This document shows positions 35,930-46,074 of a stretch of 64,000 nt of DNA, piece by piece. The notes under the pieces are model-generated. The model saw only the letters and a list, made by a program, of their open reading frames with translations, was not told the origin of the DNA and searched no databases. A program made the translations under genes and the position numbers. Each line of letters opens with the position of its first letter. Positions within the stretch are counted from its first letter, which is position 1. The stretch lies in NCBI GenBank assembly GCA_030411725.1, contig MU839838.1, positions 1,240,001 through 1,304,000 of the forward strand, given 5' to 3'. This DNA comes from Echria macrotheca. Taxonomy: Eukaryota; Ascomycota; Sordariomycetes; Sordariales; Schizotheciaceae.

Positions 35930-36496
35930 ATGTGTTTGGAGTACCACAGCCTTCTTCACTGCAACGTGAAGGGCCATCGGCCGCTGGGTCACAACGTGGC
36001 CGGCACGATGAGCTGTGGCAGTGCGTGCAAAGAACCGACTGTGCTGTACATTGATCCCACCATCATCGATGCTACCAGCAAGGAGGTCTGCGACATGTTC
36101 GCTGATCTGTCCATTCAGAGTTTTTGTAACCTTGATGATGCTCCTGCTGAGACTCCGGGACCGGCGGGACCCATTGATCTGGGACTGGGACATCTGGACT
36201 TGGGACACATGGACTTCGATGAGACCACCCCGAGCCCGGAGTTGACGAGCATGTCTGCGCCTGCCAACAACCTGTCCATGGCGGAGGATGCTGATTTGGG
36301 CGAAGAATACCTGGAGGATGAGGACTTGCTTATCGACGGCGATCCCCTCACGACCCTGCTGGATTCCAAGGTCGGTGTTAGCTATGGTGACTTTAGACGT
36401 GCTGTTCGATCGACTGCCATCTTCAACGAGGGGATGGCCGATGTCCTTGCGTCGCTGAGCGCTGAGAGTAAGGCTACGTGGCCTGAGGACTCTTAG
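35930..36496 (+). CDS. Small acidic protein of unknown function
   Basis: Single exon, 188 residues. The ATG at 35930 has a good context (CCACAATG). The N-terminus MCLEYHSLLHC...MSCGSAC holds four cysteines and several histidines, suggesting a small metal site (inference). The middle is L/D/G-rich (DLGLGHLDLGHMDFD) and the C-terminal half is strongly acidic, with a short helical end (SYGDFRRAVRSTAIFNEGMADVLASLSAESK). No signal peptide. I do not recognise the family. The frame stays open 46 codons upstream, but those codons look like leader sequence. Confidence 0.7.
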   Translation: MCLEYHSLLHCNVKGHRPLGHNVAGTMSCGSACKEPTVLYIDPTIIDATSKEVCDMFADLSIQSFCNLDDAPAETPGPAGPIDLGLGHLDLGHMDFDETTPSPELTSMSAPANNLSMAEDADLGEEYLEDEDLLIDGDPLTTLLDSKVGVSYGDFRRAVRSTAIFNEGMADVLASLSAESKATWPEDS

Positions 36497-37031
36497 GAGC
36501 CGACTTGAGAGACTGGTGTGAAGCGTCAGGCTTACTACCAGGTACATTTTGCATGAAGAACGGTAAAGTTATGCGCTGCTGTGCAAGTTGTTTCCTATCA
36601 GCGGAATGGTAAGTATGACGCTATAGAACTCGACTCAGCGCTCGTTGGATCGAATTTGGATAGATATGTACTCTTTGGATAATTCGACAACAATCCGTGT
36701 CGGATTTCCAGGAAGTAAAAAAAATAAAATAAAACAAAAACCACTTTCTTTTTAGCCCCCCCTTGAATGATTTACACGCTGTGTCTGTGAAAACCCTACT
36801 TTATCCACGTCAAACCTCAGAGACATCCCGCTAACATACGACAGATTCGACCGACTGGCATTGAACCTATCAGAATGAATTACCGATCACAGCGTGTCTG
36901 TCTCGCAGACATAATGCCCAGCCGCCACATGCAGCCAATAATTATCGCATTCCCCCGCTTTCCCTCAGCCCGACATCGTCTTTGCCACCCAAACCGACAA
37001 TCATCATCGATCAATCGATCCTCTCGACACC
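36497..37031. other. Intergenic region upstream of HET gene
   Basis: 535 bp, AT-richer around 36,700-36,760. Presumed HET-gene promoter; the last 70 bp are C-rich leader. No gene. Confidence 0.5.
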
Positions 37032-38834
37032 ATGCGCCTCATCAACGCCGAGACCCTCGCCATGGAGGAGTTCTACGGCGACGTACCTCGCTATGCCATC
37101 TTGTCCCATCGATGGCAGGACGAGGAAGTCACCTTCAAGGACTACACGTTTCCGGATCTCGCCCGGGCCCGACAGATGAAAGGCTTCCGCAAGATCCTGT
37201 TCTGCGCCGATCAGGCCAAAAAGGACAAGGTCAAGCATTTTTGGATTGACACTTGCTGCATCGACAAGTCCAGCAGCGCTGAGCTGTCCGAGGCCATCAA
37301 CTCCATGTACGCCTGGTATCGAGACTCGTTGTACTGCTACATCTACATGGTCGATGTGGATGCCTCTGCTATCTTATTCTCTGGCAAGCAAAAGAGCGAG
37401 AAGGAGGTCGAACAGTTCGAGGCTGCCTTCCAGGCCTCGCAATGGTTCAACCGCGGCTGGACACTGCAAGAGCTTCTTGCGCCATCGTTCAAGAAATTCT
37501 ACGACTGCAATTGGGGCAACATCATGACGATACGACGCGGCAAGAATCTAGAGGACAAGTACATTAGGTCGGTCACCGGAGGGCTCGCGACGAAACTCAG
37601 CACCACTACCGGCATCACCAAGGGCATGCTGCGCGATTTCTCTGCGACCTCGAGAGACTACTCGGTAGCTTTGAAGATGTCGTGGGCGGCCACACGGCAA
37701 ACGACGCGCGTCGAAGACATGGCCTATTGCCTCATGGGAATCTTCGACATCAACATGCCGCTGCTCTACGGCGAAGGGACTAAAGCATTTACCAGATTAC
37801 AGGAGGAGATCATAAAAAAGACATACGACCACTCCATCTTCTGCTGGAGAAACCCTTCGTCGGGTCCTTCTACCTATCGAGGCCTGCTGGCCAGATCACC
37901 GGCAGAGTTTAGAGTCTCGGCCTCTGTTCGGGCGTCGCAGCGCCCGTACGACGATAGTGTCGAGAATGAAGACACGGGGCCGAGTTTGAAGACGTACGGC
38001 ATGACGAACAGGGGACTGCGCATCAGCTTCCGGATGCTCGAAATCAGCGGAGGGGAATACGTGGCCAAACTGGAATGCGAGGAGAAACAACTGCCCTGCT
38101 TCTTGATGCTTGCCCGGCTGGGAGGTGGCCAGTATGCGCGGATAGAGTCAGCCTCCTTTTGGCAGCCGTCCAAAGAGAGGTTCAAGTTACCGGAGCGGAT
38201 CGTGCCAGCCGACTGGAAGGAGCGCGAAATCTGTGTGCAGGAGAATCTCGAGATCTACCCGGGCTACGCGAGTCCGCGAGTCGGGAGCGTTTCGTTTCAT
38301 GTGCCCAACGAGAATGTAGCCGATATCTCTCTCGCCCAGGTACTCGACCCTAAGATAAGTTATTGGCCGAGAGAAGGCGGTGGTGGACCGAGCATGAAGG
38401 TTGCGCTTTCTCACTTGCCCGAGGGGACAGGTAACCATGAGAAAGCCTGGAAGGTGCTCGATGAGTCCAAGCTCTATGTATCCTTCGATATTGTGCCGCG
38501 GGCGGGCCGCCGTCGGAGGTTTGCGATTGGGCTCGAATGGGGGGTACCCGAACCCGGCGACGCGACGAATCCTCAGAACACGGGCGCCGCTCTGCGATAT
38601 CCGAAACCCAAGGCGTTTTTTGTCGGCCGGTCCCAAGCCGCATTCTTGAACATGCTCGCCCGCATCAACGGGTTTGCGGTTCAGATCGAAGGTGAAAGCC
38701 AGATCATGATCGAAGACCAGTCGGGAGGGACTGCGGTTAGATTGCAGCAGCATGCCTTTCTGGACGGGGACGAGTTGGCGATGCAGATTACTCTGACAGC
38801 TTCGCACGAGATTATGCGACGCAAGAGTGCCTAG
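37032..38834 (+). CDS. HET-domain protein (heterokaryon incompatibility family)
   Basis: Single exon, 600 residues. The HET domain begins almost at the N-terminus: RYAILSHRW (20-28), HFWIDTCCIDK (69-79) and FNRGWTLQELLAP (139-151) are its three hallmark blocks. A conserved second block follows (DMAYCLMGIFDINMPLLYGEG, then FTRLQEEIIK), typical of the large fungal HET subfamily that includes the N-terminus of HET-D/E. The C-terminal 300 residues look beta-rich and have no repeats or transmembrane segment. HET domains are TIR-related and trigger cell death in allorecognition. It ends 349 bp before a same-strand NACHT gene, so it may be that protein's death effector (inference). No prion-like motif was recognised at either end. 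Confidence 0.92.
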   Translation: MRLINAETLAMEEFYGDVPRYAILSHRWQDEEVTFKDYTFPDLARARQMKGFRKILFCADQAKKDKVKHFWIDTCCIDKSSSAELSEAINSMYAWYRDSLYCYIYMVDVDASAILFSGKQKSEKEVEQFEAAFQASQWFNRGWTLQELLAPSFKKFYDCNWGNIMTIRRGKNLEDKYIRSVTGGLATKLSTTTGITKGMLRDFSATSRDYSVALKMSWAATRQTTRVEDMAYCLMGIFDINMPLLYGEGTKAFTRLQEEIIKKTYDHSIFCWRNPSSGPSTYRGLLARSPAEFRVSASVRASQRPYDDSVENEDTGPSLKTYGMTNRGLRISFRMLEISGGEYVAKLECEEKQLPCFLMLARLGGGQYARIESASFWQPSKERFKLPERIVPADWKEREICVQENLEIYPGYASPRVGSVSFHVPNENVADISLAQVLDPKISYWPREGGGGPSMKVALSHLPEGTGNHEKAWKVLDESKLYVSFDIVPRAGRRRRFAIGLEWGVPEPGDATNPQNTGAALRYPKPKAFFVGRSQAAFLNMLARINGFAVQIEGESQIMIEDQSGGTAVRLQQHAFLDGDELAMQITLTASHEIMRRKSA

Positions 38835-39183
38835 GTAGGTAGGGATTGTATTGGACGTTGGGCAAAATTGAACGAGAACAATCTTTGTGTCCCGCGCACT
38901 CCGTATCTAGGTAGATATCTATTAACAAGCGATGACCGGTTGTCTGCCCCGCAGAGGGGTTGAGGGGTTAGTTGAAGAGTTGAAGAACGCAGCTGCGCCC
39001 CCCACGTCGTGATTGGATCCATGATTGAAACCGTTGGATGAGCAGCATCGTGGTTGCCTGCCGCAAACCCCACGTGACGAGCTGAATCCAGTTCCTCGTT
39101 CTTTCGTGGAAAAGACTTGCCAAGCTTTGCTGCCTTGGGCGCCAACACACGCCATTCATCCATCACCAACAAGCCAACATAAC
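38835..39183. promoter_or_regulatory. Short spacer between HET and NACHT genes
   Basis: 349 bp between two same-strand immunity-type genes. It must hold the HET 3' UTR and the NACHT promoter. A CTAGGTAGGTAG-like motif follows the HET stop directly. Confidence 0.5.
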
Positions 39184-42100
39184 ATGTCTGGTCTCGAGCC
39201 ACTGGCTGCCCTCGGGCTGGCCTGCAACGTCATCCAGCTCATCGAGTCAGCAGGGAAGACGGTGTCGATATGCAAATCCATCTTCCAGACTGGCTCGCTA
39301 GACCCCTCACTTGGCCGGTCCACAGCCCACCTCACCACGGCCTTCGACCAGCTGAACCAGTCCCTCACTGCCGCACCAGGGCCCAAGAACCCGGACGAAG
39401 CCGCCCTGCTGGAGGTGGCAAGGGATTGCTCCGCCGCCGCTCTCAACCTAAAGACCGAGGTCGCCAAGATCTCGGATGAAGCGTCGAAGGGCAAGTACTC
39501 GTCGGCCATCCGCGGGGCCTTGAAGACCATGGTCCGGAAGAGCAAGATCGAGAAACTTGAAAAGTCTCTCGCTGCTCATCAGAAGGCCCTCGAAACACAC
39601 CTGCTCGTGCGAATTTAGTATGCGTTATGTGCCTACCCCCAGGGATCCCGTACTGACGCAATCAAAGCAAGCCGAATGAGGCTATCTTGGGCGAACTGCT
39701 GAAGTCGACGGCCAACATTGACTCAAAACTCTCTGGCTTTATCCAAGCTCTGTCTCAGGGCCACACGCGTATGGAACAGCTCCTCGCCCAAGAATCAGCC
39801 GATATCAAGGGCGTGGTCGTTGCCGAGGTCGCTCAGCTGAACGCCGACATTAACGCCAAAGTTGACGCGGAAGCCGGCAAGACCCGTACCGAAATATCGG
39901 CTCGGATAGACGGGCTGGCGGCAGAACAGCAAGACATGGCACGATCTCAACGCCTTCTGCAGAGCATCAAGTTCTCCACTATGAATCAGCGGTTCAACCA
40001 GATAGTGGAATCGGATAAGGATACTTGTGGCTGGATCCTAGACGAAGGAGCCGTGGTAAGCGTTGTTCTCCCATCTCGAGTGGTACAGAGAGAACTGACC
40101 TCCCAAGCCTACATACAACCAAGACTTGAAGCCAGGGTGCGGCTTCACTCTGTTTCTTCAATCCCCAGCCGAAAAGCTGTTCTGGATCAGCGGAAAAGCA
40201 GGGTCCGGGAAGAGCACAGTCGTCAAATTCCTAATCACGAGTGATCGAGCCCAGTCAGTAATCCAAGAGGCTGTACCAAATGCTCGGATTCTCTCCCATT
40301 TCATATGGGCTGCTGGCGCCGATCCCATGCAGTGCTCCATTAGAGGCATCCTTTGTGCGCTGCTCTACCAAGCCCTCGACGGCGACGTCGAGCTAGCCAA
40401 GTCTGCATGCGACGAGTTTGCGACCTTGAGATTGGAGTCTAAAGAATCCCTCGGCGACTGGTCCAACAAGGAGCTTGAGGCTGTCCTGGCGTTCGTGCTA
40501 CGGTCATCGTCCCGACCCACGTGTATCTTCCTCGACGGCCTGGATGAGATTGACCCCAACGACGGGCAGTTTGAACTTCTCAAGCTGGTCAATAGACTGT
40601 GCAGTTACCTTGGACCTCGGGGTAAGATGTGCGTGGCTAGCCGTCCAGAGGTAGTACTCCGCCGCCATCTCGCCAAGTACAGCATGTTGCGCGTCCAGGA
40701 CCTGACGGACTCTGCTATACGAAAATATGCAACTGAGAAACTGAAGGAGTACCTACCGGACTCGACGCCTGGTATCGAGTCCCAGGAGATTATCCATTCC
40801 TTGTGCAGCAAGGCTGATGGGGTTTTTCTGTGGGTATCTCTCGCCATCAAGAGTATAGGGAGAGGTGTTTTAAGTGGGGACAACGCGGACGAGCTCAGAA
40901 GACGACTTGGAGCATTGCCCCGAGACCTGCAGGACCTCTATCAGCAGATGTGGCTGCGACTGAACGAGGATGAGCAGATCTATCGGGAAGATGCCGCCTT
41001 CTTTCTGAATTGCGCATTGGATTCCTCCTTTGGTCCCCGTACAGGTAACCGGAAATCCTCGAGACCTTCCGGGAGATGGGAGGAGACGACGAAGATGGCA
41101 GCAGTGGGGTCACTGAGTATCATACATGTGACTCTGACGTTCCACTCGCAGCTGGCGGACTCGATCTTGTCAGGCGATCCCTCTGTATCTTCGGAAAATC
41201 TCGTCGCCAAGTGCCAGGACATGACTACCCGCTTGGATACTCGATGCGCTGGCCTTTTGGAAGTCTCACCGACGACTGGAGTGATTGCATTTATCCATCG
41301 TTCTGCAACCGAGTTCTTGATGAACACGCCTGAGGGCCAGGTGATCCTGGAGCAGGATCGAAGAAACCCACAAGACCGTCTGTTCAACTCCATGAAAGCC
41401 GACATTGCCACACTTCGGTGGCTTCTTGCACAAGGACATTCCGCACGAGGAGACTGGACTTCATCCGACGACAGCTTTCCCAGGGCGCCATCGCCTCCGA
41501 ATTACCCACCAAGTTTCCAGGACAGTGATACCGAGTTAATCAACACCTTGCCTTGGGACCTGCCGGGCGATGTTTCTTCGGCGGCCGCTGATTATTTGGA
41601 TTATATACACCGCTTACTCCACCTCTCTGCGATCTCCGTCGAACGCGCGATTGAGCTGGGATTTCTTTGCTCGGCGGTCTACGACATGGGAAACTGGCCA
41701 TCAAGTTTCAGTGTTCGAGGGCCGCCAGAGTTACTTCAAGTGGGAAGCTGGGTTGGATTCACGGAATTCAACTCACTGGCACTCGAACGTCTAAAGAAGA
41801 ACTCCCCAACAGGTGCAATCTCCAAGGGGTACGTAGGTCAGTTGCTTGCTTCTGCTTTCAAATGGGGACCCTGGAATAAAGCGCACCACCCGCACAACTG
41901 GTTCGACAGGATCAAATGGTTGCTAGAGGAGGAATGGGATCTCAGTGTGGTCCTAATGGTGGCCCACGAGGAAACAATTGGAGGTCACGTTGAACTCGTC
42001 GTCCCTACCACACCGTTCCTGGCCTTTTCGGACGCCATGCTTGGATCCCTCGGATTTATCGATCCGTGCTTTCCTCGCTGTATGGTGGAGTTTATGAAAC

Positions 42101-42702
42101 GGGGCGTGAATCCCTCTGATTCCGTCGTTGTGATTCTGTTCGAATCCGACCAGCACTTTGCTCTTCGGCTCCAGTGGTACTGGGCCTGGGAGGGTCTCGG
42201 CAATTATATTCCTGAGATGGATTACATGGTGGTCTTCAGGGCCAATCTGGCCTACTTGATTGATGTCTTTTCGAGAACTCTGACGGATGCCGATCAGGAG
42301 CTTGAAGCTTATATGAAGGATATGGCGCCACCTTCAGCTACGATACTTGCATTCCGACTTTTGGGCGAAAACCACAGACGTCAGGCATTGCCGTTACCGG
42401 ATGATATACCGCATACAAAATTCACGGCCCCAAGAAAACAAGATGACATCGACGAGTTCGCCAGGCTACTACGTGGTCTCACTTTTGTCCCAACAGGGGC
42501 TAGAATACGGGGATTCTATTCCAGCCCGGCCTATTCCATGCTGCCCCATTCCATCCCGGGACTTGGGAACTTCCTATCGAGCCCGGAACTTGCGGAACGT
42601 AGTCAGACTATAACGTTCTCTGAGCTGGAGCAGGATCTCGTCAGCGAAGGACTGTTGATGCGAAAAGCGGACTTCGACATGGCGCCACTGGCGCCCTTTT
42701 GA
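39184..42702 (+). CDS. NACHT-domain STAND protein (fungal NLR-like)
   Basis: Three exons (39184-39617, 39668-40055, 40108-42702) give 1138 residues. The N-terminal 140 residues (MSGLEPLAALGLACNVIQLIE...) form an all-helical domain of the type found at the start of fungal STAND proteins (SesA/Helo-like group). A coiled linker (about 160-250) follows. The NACHT domain starts with LFWISGKAGSGKST (Walker A 303-311) and has Walker B IFLDGLDEID with D417 and an ASRPEV sensor-like motif. A conserved post-NACHT helical segment contains FIHRSATEFL. The last 550 residues show no ankyrin, WD40 or TPR repeats that I can recognise, which is unusual for the class. Both introns end in AAG. It is paired with the upstream HET gene. 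Fungal NLRs are signal-sensing switches in non-self recognition. Confidence 0.9.
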
Positions 42703-43053
42703 CCCTAGTGGTACCGTATTACTCCATCACATTCAACTTTACTCTTGGACCGTACATGCCTCAGGGCACGCAAGGCCACACCACGCCGCATCCACGCAAG
42801 GCCTAATACGGTTCTAGGAAAGGCATTCTACCTTGGGTGAGGGGGTAGGTAATAACGGTATATATATATCTACGGTTTGAAAACGCCATAAACTGTTTTC
42901 CAGTAAAAAATAATTTTCTATATACAGCGGTTGAAAAACACTATCAACTGTTGAAGCGTTGATCAACCGTTGAAGCGTTGGCCAACCGTTGCAAAGGCTG
43001 GCCCCTGATTGGCTGTAGAGAAGGCGCTAAAACCACGCTAGTCATCTGATTGG

Positions 43054-43096
43054 CTACCTACCTACCTACCACCACCACCACCACCACCATCACCAT
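43054..43096. repeat. (CCTA)n followed by (CAC)n
   Basis: Four CTAC/CCTA units run directly into about eight CAC units. Low complexity. Confidence 0.85.
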
Positions 43097-43185
43097 GGCT
43101 ATCACCGGACCTTGGCTGTAGCCACTGCGATCCCCATCAGCCACGCAGCCGGCCACAACCTTACCTACCACACGGTCGGCCTGGG

Positions 43186-43232
43186 CCATCACCACCACCA
43201 CCACCACCATCGCCATCGCCATCGCCATCGCC
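43186..43232. repeat. (CAC)n(CATCGC)n
   Basis: About seven CAC units followed by four CATCGC hexamers. Confidence 0.85.
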
Positions 43233-43385
43233 AGTCTACCCAGTCGGCACTACCTACCCGTGCATCCGGTCGCCTGTCATCGCATCTGCACATATCAATC
43301 AGTATAGGGCCGATGCAATCGTTGGCACGTACCGGGTTGAAGATGCGCGATGCGCGATGGCGTTATGTGTGGTTGTGTGGTGTTG

Positions 43386-43422
43386 ATGGTGGTGGTGATA
43401 GTGGTGGTGGTGGTGGTGGTGG
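43386..43422. repeat. (GGT)n
   Basis: About eleven GGT-type units, complementary in sense to the two CAC arrays 200-300 bp upstream. Confidence 0.85.
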
Positions 43423-43906
43423 CCGACCCTCTGACCGACCGTGTGACGGAGTTGGAGAGTTTGATGGCCTCAAAGGTTGCCGGTCGGACCTCTTTTTATA
43501 CCTACCTACCCACGTGGCCTGGCCTTTGGTTGCCGGTCCTTCCAGAAAGTGAAGCTATTCACAACTACGGCAAGAACGATGGGCCTCTGGCCAATCCGAT
43601 GGCTCCAAAGGCCTTAGGTTCAACCGTTGGCCAAGCGTTGAAGCGTTGACCAACGGTTGTATATAGCCAACTGTTGAAACCTTCCGTATAACCCCATTAA
43701 TGGGACTAGCCCTTACTTTATAAGGCGCTAGTTCTAGTCTACTACCACTCTGCATCTCGGGATTGCGAAGCGACCTCTGACTAAAAATCTGAGGCTGCTT
43801 TGCGTGGCTCGAGGGCTTACACGGTCCAAGAGTAAAGCTGAATTTCATGGAGTAATAATATGGCATGTGGATCGGTATCGAGCTATAAAACTTTCATGGG
43901 TGGGCA

Positions 43907-46074
43907 TCACACATCCGCCCCCGTCACCTCAAACCCCTTGACACCCCCCTTCCGGAAGTCCTCCAGCACCTTGGCAAATGACTCGAGCCCGAAACTCCAC
44001 GCCGCCAGCCTCGCCTTCTTCATCATCTCAGCCGGATCGCTGGGCATCTGCGCCATGGCCCCCTCAGCGTTGTTGTAACTCGGCGTGCAGCCCATCATGC
44101 TGGCATAGTACGGCCCGTGCCGCATGAGCTCGCCGGCCCACGCCTCCTCGGCCTCGACCGTGTTCTCCACGACAACGCGCTTCCCGGGCGCGGGCGCCCG
44201 TTCCTCGGCCTGCCGAATGACGTCGGCCAGGTGGCGCGACCACGTCTCGAGCGAGTACGCGTAGTTGGCCCCGGACGCGCCCTGCACGGCATTCTGGAAG
44301 AAGAAGTTGGGGAACCCGTGGCTCGAGAAGCCGTGCAGCGTCGTGACGCCCTGTTCAGCCCACTTTTGCGAGAGGGTGCGTCCTTCCCGCCCCGTGACGG
44401 AAAAGTCCGCACGCGCCGTCGGGTCGCCGTCGTGCGTGACGGGACCCTCGTAGCCCGTGCCGAGGATGAGGATGTCCAGGTCGTACTCGCTTCCGCCTGC
44501 CACCAGACCCTTGCTGGTAGACGACTCGACCCCCTTGCCGTCCGTGTCGACGAGGTGTACGTGGGGCAGGTTGAAGGTTTCAAGATAGTCGTCGCTGAAG
44601 GTCGGCCGCTTGCACCAGACGGGGTACCATGCCTTGAGCTTGGCAGCAGTCGTGGGGTCCTTGATGGTGGCGTCGACACGTGCGCGTGCGGCCTCCGCGT
44701 TGGCGAGGTCCAGCCGCATCAGCCGGCCGATGTGCTCGCCGATCTTTTCGGGGGTAGGCTCGATGTATCCCCACTTTGGACAGCCGACGTTGGCGCAGTA
44801 CGCCGGCATGCGGCTCCAGGCGTCGTCAACGAGGTTCGGCAGGTCCTCGGTAGCGGCGTTGGTTAGAAACGCGTTGAGGTTGGCCATGCGCTCGAGTTGC
44901 CAGCCGGGGTGCGTGGCGATTTTCGTTTTCCTTCGCCTACAGTTAGGGGTTTCCTGTTTCCGAGGAATACAAAGAAGTCCAGGGGGTACTTACCATTCTT
45001 CGGGATCCGTCGGTCGCTGGTCTCGAGGCCACACGCTGGACGGCGTACGCTGAAAGACGTACAGCTCCTTTGCGTACTTGGCGAGCGCCGGCACCGCCTG
45101 TACCGCGGTAGCCCCGGTCCCGATGATACCCACGCGCTTTCCTTCGAGCTTGGTCAACTCCGGACTGTCTTGGGAGCCCCTGTGGTGGTTTGGATTAGCT
45201 ATTTGCATTTTTGGGGAATAAATGACTGTGCCCAGGTTTCAGGAGCCCTGCACTCCCAAGAGAGCCCAGATATGACCTAAGAAGGGAATAATTGCATCCA
45301 ATCTGACACTTACCCGGTGACCGAGTAGTCCCAGCGAGAGGTGTGGAACAACGGCCCGGCGAATGAGTTGAGCCCGGGGATCTTGGGCGCGTGCGGCTTG
45401 GGGAAGACGCCAACGCACGACATGAAGTACTCGGCCTTGATCGTCAAGTCCCGGCTGGGCTCAGCCGGTCCGCGATTCTCGGTGACGGCGATATTCCACA
45501 CTTTGCCGGCATCGTCCCAGCGCGCGCTGTTGGTCTTGGTCCGGAAGAGCACCTTGTCGTTGAGATTCCACTTGGTGGCGATGCGCTCTGCGTGCTCCCT
45601 GATCTCATAGCCGGGCGAATACCGGAACTTGGGAACAAAGCCCGTCTCCTCGAGGAGTGGGAGGTACGTGTAGCTCTCGATGTCGCAGTGCAGGCCGGGA
45701 TAGCGATTCCAGTACCACGTCCCGCCGAAGCCGCCGGCGGTGTCGATCAGCAGCAGGTCCTGCGGGCCCTTGACCAGGCCGGCCTCGATCAGGCGCACGG
45801 CGAAGATGATGCCGCCGAAACCGGTGCCCAGGACCACGAACTTGTACCGCGCGCCGTCGGCGACCGGAGGCTTGGCGTTGAGTGCGGTGTGGTCGACCCA
45901 GGGGTCGTCTCCCAGAGCGTGGATGCGCTTGTCGTCGGCGTCGGCGAGCGAGACGAATTGCGCCGTGAACTCGGGACGGAACCGTTTTGCTGCTTCCTCG
46001 GCGTATTTCTGCTGGAGGGTGTACAGCTTGAGGTCCTCGGCGCTGGGGATCTGTCCCGCATCTGAGGTGGCCAT
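43907..46074 (-). CDS. Baeyer-Villiger-type FAD monooxygenase
   Basis: Three exons (46074-45314, 45179-44994, 44936-43907) give 658 residues. These flavoenzymes use NADPH and O2 to convert ketones to esters or lactones. The FAD Rossmann motif GTGFGG is at 83-88. The BVMO fingerprint F-x-G-x3-H-x3-W-D is at 238-249 (FAGPLFHTSRWD). The NADPH Rossmann motif GTGATA is at 274-279, followed by FQRTPSSVWPRD. The 80-residue extension before the first Rossmann fold (MATSDAGQIPS...) is common in fungal members related to phenylacetone monooxygenase. The substrate is unknown. No biosynthetic core gene is adjacent, so a cluster is not evident. Upstream lies a perfect STRE-containing palindrome. A 249-codon antisense frame is a shadow. 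Confidence 0.95.

Larger units (their letters stand above)
42920..43676. repeat. MITE-like segment bounded by palindromic 19-bp repeat arrays
   Basis: At the left, units starting CAAC-T/C-GTTG recur exactly every 19 bp at 42945, 42964 and 42983, each followed by AAGCGTTG or a variant. At the right, related units occur at 43621, 43632, 43651 and 43668. The 9-bp core CAACNGTTG is itself palindromic. The outer edges read TATATACAGCGGTTG (42919-42933) and CAACGGTTGTATATA (43651-43665), an imperfect inverted pair. No transposase is encoded, so a non-autonomous element is the likeliest reading. I could not identify target-site duplications. Confidence 0.45.
42703..43906. other. 1.2-kb repeat-rich intergenic region
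   Basis: Lies between the NACHT and monooxygenase genes. Holds a candidate non-autonomous element with 19-bp repeat arrays at both ends and several microsatellites, listed separately. AT-rich at both edges. Short open frames inside follow the CAC/GGT repeats and are not genes. Confidence 0.7.

Noticed and set aside
43112..43649. Short H-rich and V-rich open frames in the repeat region
   Set aside because: They are translations of CAC and GGT microsatellites.
44117..44866. 249-codon plus-strand frame over the monooxygenase
   Set aside because: Antisense shadow of exon 3 of the Baeyer-Villiger enzyme.
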